A stretch of 64,000 nucleotides of DNA from Chloroflexota bacterium (lineage in GTDB: Bacteria > Chloroflexota > Limnocylindria > Limnocylindrales > CSP1-4), in NCBI GenBank assembly GCA_019637815.1, contig JAHBUZ010000005.1, positions 124,001 through 188,000 of the forward strand, in the 5' to 3' direction. Both the position numbers and the translations under genes were made by a program. Shown one piece after another: positions 61,871 to 64,000 of this stretch (the first letter of the stretch is position 1; the number at the start of each line of letters is the position of its first letter). The notes beneath the pieces are model-generated. The model did no database searches. It saw only the letters and a program-made list of their open reading frames with translations, and had not been told where the DNA came from.

Positions 61871-61902
61871 GATACGTGCAGTCGCTATATCATTGCAGTA
61901 TC
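61871..61902. promoter_or_regulatory. Inverted repeat between tlpA-like and MacB-type genes
   Basis: GATACGTGCA (61871-61880) and TGCAGTATC (61894-61902) are inverted repeats differing by one inserted base. They flank an AT-rich core containing TATATC/TATCAT, a candidate -10. It could be the operator of a local efflux regulator, but none is encoded in the window. Confidence 0.5.
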
Positions 61903-61954
61903 TGCACCGACTGCTCCTCGGCCCGACCGAGGTCGCCCATGAGGACTGGAGCCC

Positions 61955-62704
61955 ATGACGGACACGATCCTGGAAGCGCGTGACATCCACAAGTCATATG
62001 GCCGCGGCCCGGCGCGGTTCGAGGCGCTCACGGGCGTGTCGCTGCGCGTCGAGGCCGGGGAATCGGTCGCCATCGTGGGCAAGAGCGGCTCGGGCAAATC
62101 GACCCTGATGCACCTGCTCGCGCTGCTGGACAGCCCCGACCAGGGCGCCGTGGCGATCGAGGGGAAGGTCGCCGGTGAGCTGAGCGTGCGCCAGGTGGAT
62201 CGGCTCCGCAACACGATGTTCGGCTTCGTGTTCCAGCAGTTCTTCCTCATCCCGAGCGCCTCGGTGCTGGACAACGTGATCCTGCCGCTCAAGATCGCGA
62301 GGGTCGCACCACGCGAGCGGCACGAGCGGGGCATGGCCGTCCTGCGTCAGCTCGAGCTCGACGACAAGGCGGCGAACAAGGCCGTGAACCTGTCGGGCGG
62401 CCAGAAGCAGCGGGTGGTCATCGCCCGGGCGCTCATCAACGAGCCCAGGGTGATCTTCGCCGACGAGCCGACCGGGAACCTGGACACCGCGACCGGCCGA
62501 CTCGTGGAGGACATCCTGTTCCGGCTGAACCGCGAGCAGGGCATCACGCTCGTGATCGTGACCCACGACACGGACCTCGCGGCACGCTGCGACCGTCAGG
62601 TCATCATCCGGGATGGCACGCTCGTGGCCGCGCCCGAGGGCCCGCTGCCGCCGGTCGTCGACCCTGCGGCAGCGCACGCCGGCCCCGCGGTGACCCACGC
62701 ATGA
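61955..62704 (+). CDS. MacB/LolD-type ABC transporter ATP-binding protein
   Basis: 249 aa. Walker A VGKSGSGKSTLMHLLALLD near residue 45, Q-loop FGFVFQQFFLIPSASVLDN, signature LSGGQKQRVVIARAL, Walker B RVIFADEPTGNLD and His switch VTHDTDLAARC. Standard for the MacB/LolD family that drives periplasmic conformational change in efflux or lipoprotein release. GGAG precedes the ATG. Its stop overlaps the permease start (ATGA). The substrate is unknown. Confidence 0.93.
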   Translation: MTDTILEARDIHKSYGRGPARFEALTGVSLRVEAGESVAIVGKSGSGKSTLMHLLALLDSPDQGAVAIEGKVAGELSVRQVDRLRNTMFGFVFQQFFLIPSASVLDNVILPLKIARVAPRERHERGMAVLRQLELDDKAANKAVNLSGGQKQRVVIARALINEPRVIFADEPTGNLDTATGRLVEDILFRLNREQGITLVIVTHDTDLAARCDRQVIIRDGTLVAAPEGPLPPVVDPAAAHAGPAVTHA

Positions 62705-64000
62705 GACTCGTCGACCTGCTGCGCACCGCGATCTCGAACAGCCTGCGCAGCAAGCTCCGGACCTCCCTCACGGTCATCGCCATCTTCGTCGGGGCATTCA
62801 CGCTCACCATGACGAGCGCGATCGGCACCGGCATCACGAGCTACATCGGGAACCAGGTCGCGTCGTTCGGAGCGTCCGACGTGCTCACCGTGACCCGCAC
62901 CGCCGATGACCAGCTCGCGTCCCGGGATGGCCCGGCACCGTACGACCCGGATGCCCCCACCCTTGGTGGCGGCGGGTTCGGCGGTGGGGGCGGCGGTGGC
63001 TTCGCCCCGACCCCGCTGTCGGACGCGGACCTCGGCACGATCGCGGCCACGCCGGGCATCCTGACCGTCGACCCGATCGTCCCGATCATGCCTTCGTACA
63101 TCCAGCACGCCGGGGGCGAGCGGTTCGAGCTGAGCGTCAACGCGACCGCAGCGCTCGGCCGCGTCGACCTGGCCGCGGGCTCGCAGCTGTCCACGGATGG
63201 CACCCGCAACGAGATCGTGCTGCCCACGTCGTATCTCGACGCGCTGGGCTTCGAGAACGCTGAGGCGGCGGTCGGCCAGGGCGTGATCATCGGCATCACC
63301 GACTACCTCGGCGTGATGCACGAGGTCGAGGCGGTCATCGTGGGCGTCCAGAACGAGTCGCTGTTCGGCTCGACCGCGGCCCTCGGCCGGCAGCTGACGG
63401 ACGAGCTGGTCGCGATCGCCGACACCGGCCGACCCGAGAGCCTGCGACAGGGCTACTTCGCGGCGACGGCCACCTTCGACCCGGACGCCGGCGCCGAGGA
63501 GGTGACGGCCATCAAGGCCCACCTCGCGGACCAGGGCTTCACGGCCCAGACGGTCGCCGACCAGATCGGCATCCTCCAGACCGTCATCGACGGCGTCATC
63601 CTGATCTTCAATGGCTTCGCGGTGATCGCCCTCCTCGCGGCCAGCTTCGGCATCGTCAACACCCTGCTCATGAGCGTCCAGGAGCGGACCCGGGAGATCG
63701 GCCTCATGAAGGCCATGGGCATGAGCGGTCGGACGGTGTTCGCCCTGTTCAGCGTGGAGGCGGCGTTCATCGGATTCCTGGGGAGCGCCATCGGCGCCCT
63801 CGTGGCCATCATGATCGGCACGCTCATCAGCGGGATCCTCGCGGACACGGTGCTGTCCGGTCTCGAAGGGCTCCAGGTCATGCAGTTCGCACCCGCATCG
63901 GTCGCCACCATCATCCTCATCGTGATGGCCATCGCGTTCTTCGCGGGCACGCTGCCCGCCCGCCGCGCGTCACGGCAGGACCCGATCGACGCGCTGCGCT
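62701..64000 (+). CDS. MacB/FtsX-type ABC permease (3' end beyond the window)
   Basis: 433 visible residues without a stop. N-terminal helix (LRTSLTVIAIFVGAFTLTMT), a large extracytoplasmic MacB_PCD-type domain (about 45-285), then three FtsX helices with SFGIVNTLLMSVQERTREIG, LMKAMGMSGRTVFALF and a C-terminus reaching LPARRASRQDPIDAL, which is nearly the normal end. A Gly-rich stretch (GGGGFGGGGGGGFAP, about residues 88-102) is inserted early in the extracytoplasmic domain. Pairs with the ATPase upstream (ATGA overlap). Confidence 0.9.
   Translation, partial: MRLVDLLRTAISNSLRSKLRTSLTVIAIFVGAFTLTMTSAIGTGITSYIGNQVASFGASDVLTVTRTADDQLASRDGPAPYDPDAPTLGGGGFGGGGGGGFAPTPLSDADLGTIAATPGILTVDPIVPIMPSYIQHAGGERFELSVNATAALGRVDLAAGSQLSTDGTRNEIVLPTSYLDALGFENAEAAVGQGVIIGITDYLGVMHEVEAVIVGVQNESLFGSTAALGRQLTDELVAIADTGRPESLRQGYFAATATFDPDAGAEEVTAIKAHLADQGFTAQTVADQIGILQTVIDGVILIFNGFAVIALLAASFGIVNTLLMSVQERTREIGLMKAMGMSGRTVFALFSVEAAFIGFLGSAIGALVAIMIGTLISGILADTVLSGLEGLQVMQFAPASVATIILIVMAIAFFAGTLPARRASRQDPIDALR

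Overview
This 64 kb window is high-GC DNA with tightly packed, directionally clustered genes, many 4-bp ATGA/GTGA stop-start overlaps, frequent GTG starts and several apparently leaderless transcripts. No rRNA, tRNA, CRISPR array, phage gene or insertion sequence was found, so it reads as ordinary chromosome of a free-living heterotroph. Exported proteins have type-I signal peptides without a lipobox, often ending in AxAQSP-like motifs. The ilvB-ilvN-ilvC-leuA-leuB-cimA gene order, together with these traits, suggests a member of the Chloroflexota (Limnocylindria/Ellin6529-like). An actinobacterium is less likely. This is an inference, because no marker gene is present.

Layout. (1) 1-7.4 kb: an ALDH7-type aldehyde dehydrogenase, a three-gene iron-complex ABC importer diverging from an MFS transporter, a small secreted protein and a cyclophilin. 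(2) 7.9-23.5 kb: a LacI-controlled glycan locus. One arm (minus) encodes LacI, a FucI-like isomerase, an FGGY kinase and an SDR. The other arm (plus) encodes an exported DUF4185 protein (GH183-like), a sugar ABC importer, a DUF6259-like glycosidase, a GH172 and a GH116. GH183, GH172 and GH116 together match the known enzyme set for degrading mycobacterial D-arabinan. FucI-type isomerases convert D-arabinose to D-ribulose. The locus is therefore best read as a complete D-arabinan utilisation system.

(3) 23.6-37.8 kb: a deoxysugar/sugar-acid locus controlled by an IclR regulator. A minus operon (iclR, rhamnonate-dehydratase-like, DHDPS-family aldolase, SDR, beta-helix protein) faces a plus arm (rhamnose-mutarotase-like, Gfo/Idh/MocA oxidoreductase, second sugar ABC importer). 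L-fuconate dehydratase and an NAD epimerase follow after an AbrB/PIN toxin-antitoxin pair. Four copies of the palindrome GTTCGC-N4-GCGAAC sit next to the promoters. (4) 37.8-44.3 kb: cyclic amidohydrolase, PhzF, an APH-like kinase, a GNAT acetyltransferase, pheA and ilvA. (5) 44.8-45.5 kb: a second toxin-antitoxin pair.

(6) 45.5-54.2 kb: the branched-chain amino acid operon, preceded by a 60-codon leader peptide rich in Leu/Ile/Val codons and a strong intrinsic terminator, i.e. a transcription attenuator. (7) 54.3-56.4 kb: an EamA exporter and an FAH-family hydrolase. (8) 56.4-64 kb: a Zrg-like predicted zinc ABC system (FtsX-type permease with His/Glu repeats, ATPase, DUF3299-like lipoprotein), an alkaline phosphatase, a TlpA-like thioredoxin and a MacB-type ATPase/permease pair cut by the window end. 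Neither sugar ABC importer has its own ATPase gene here, so both probably share one encoded elsewhere.
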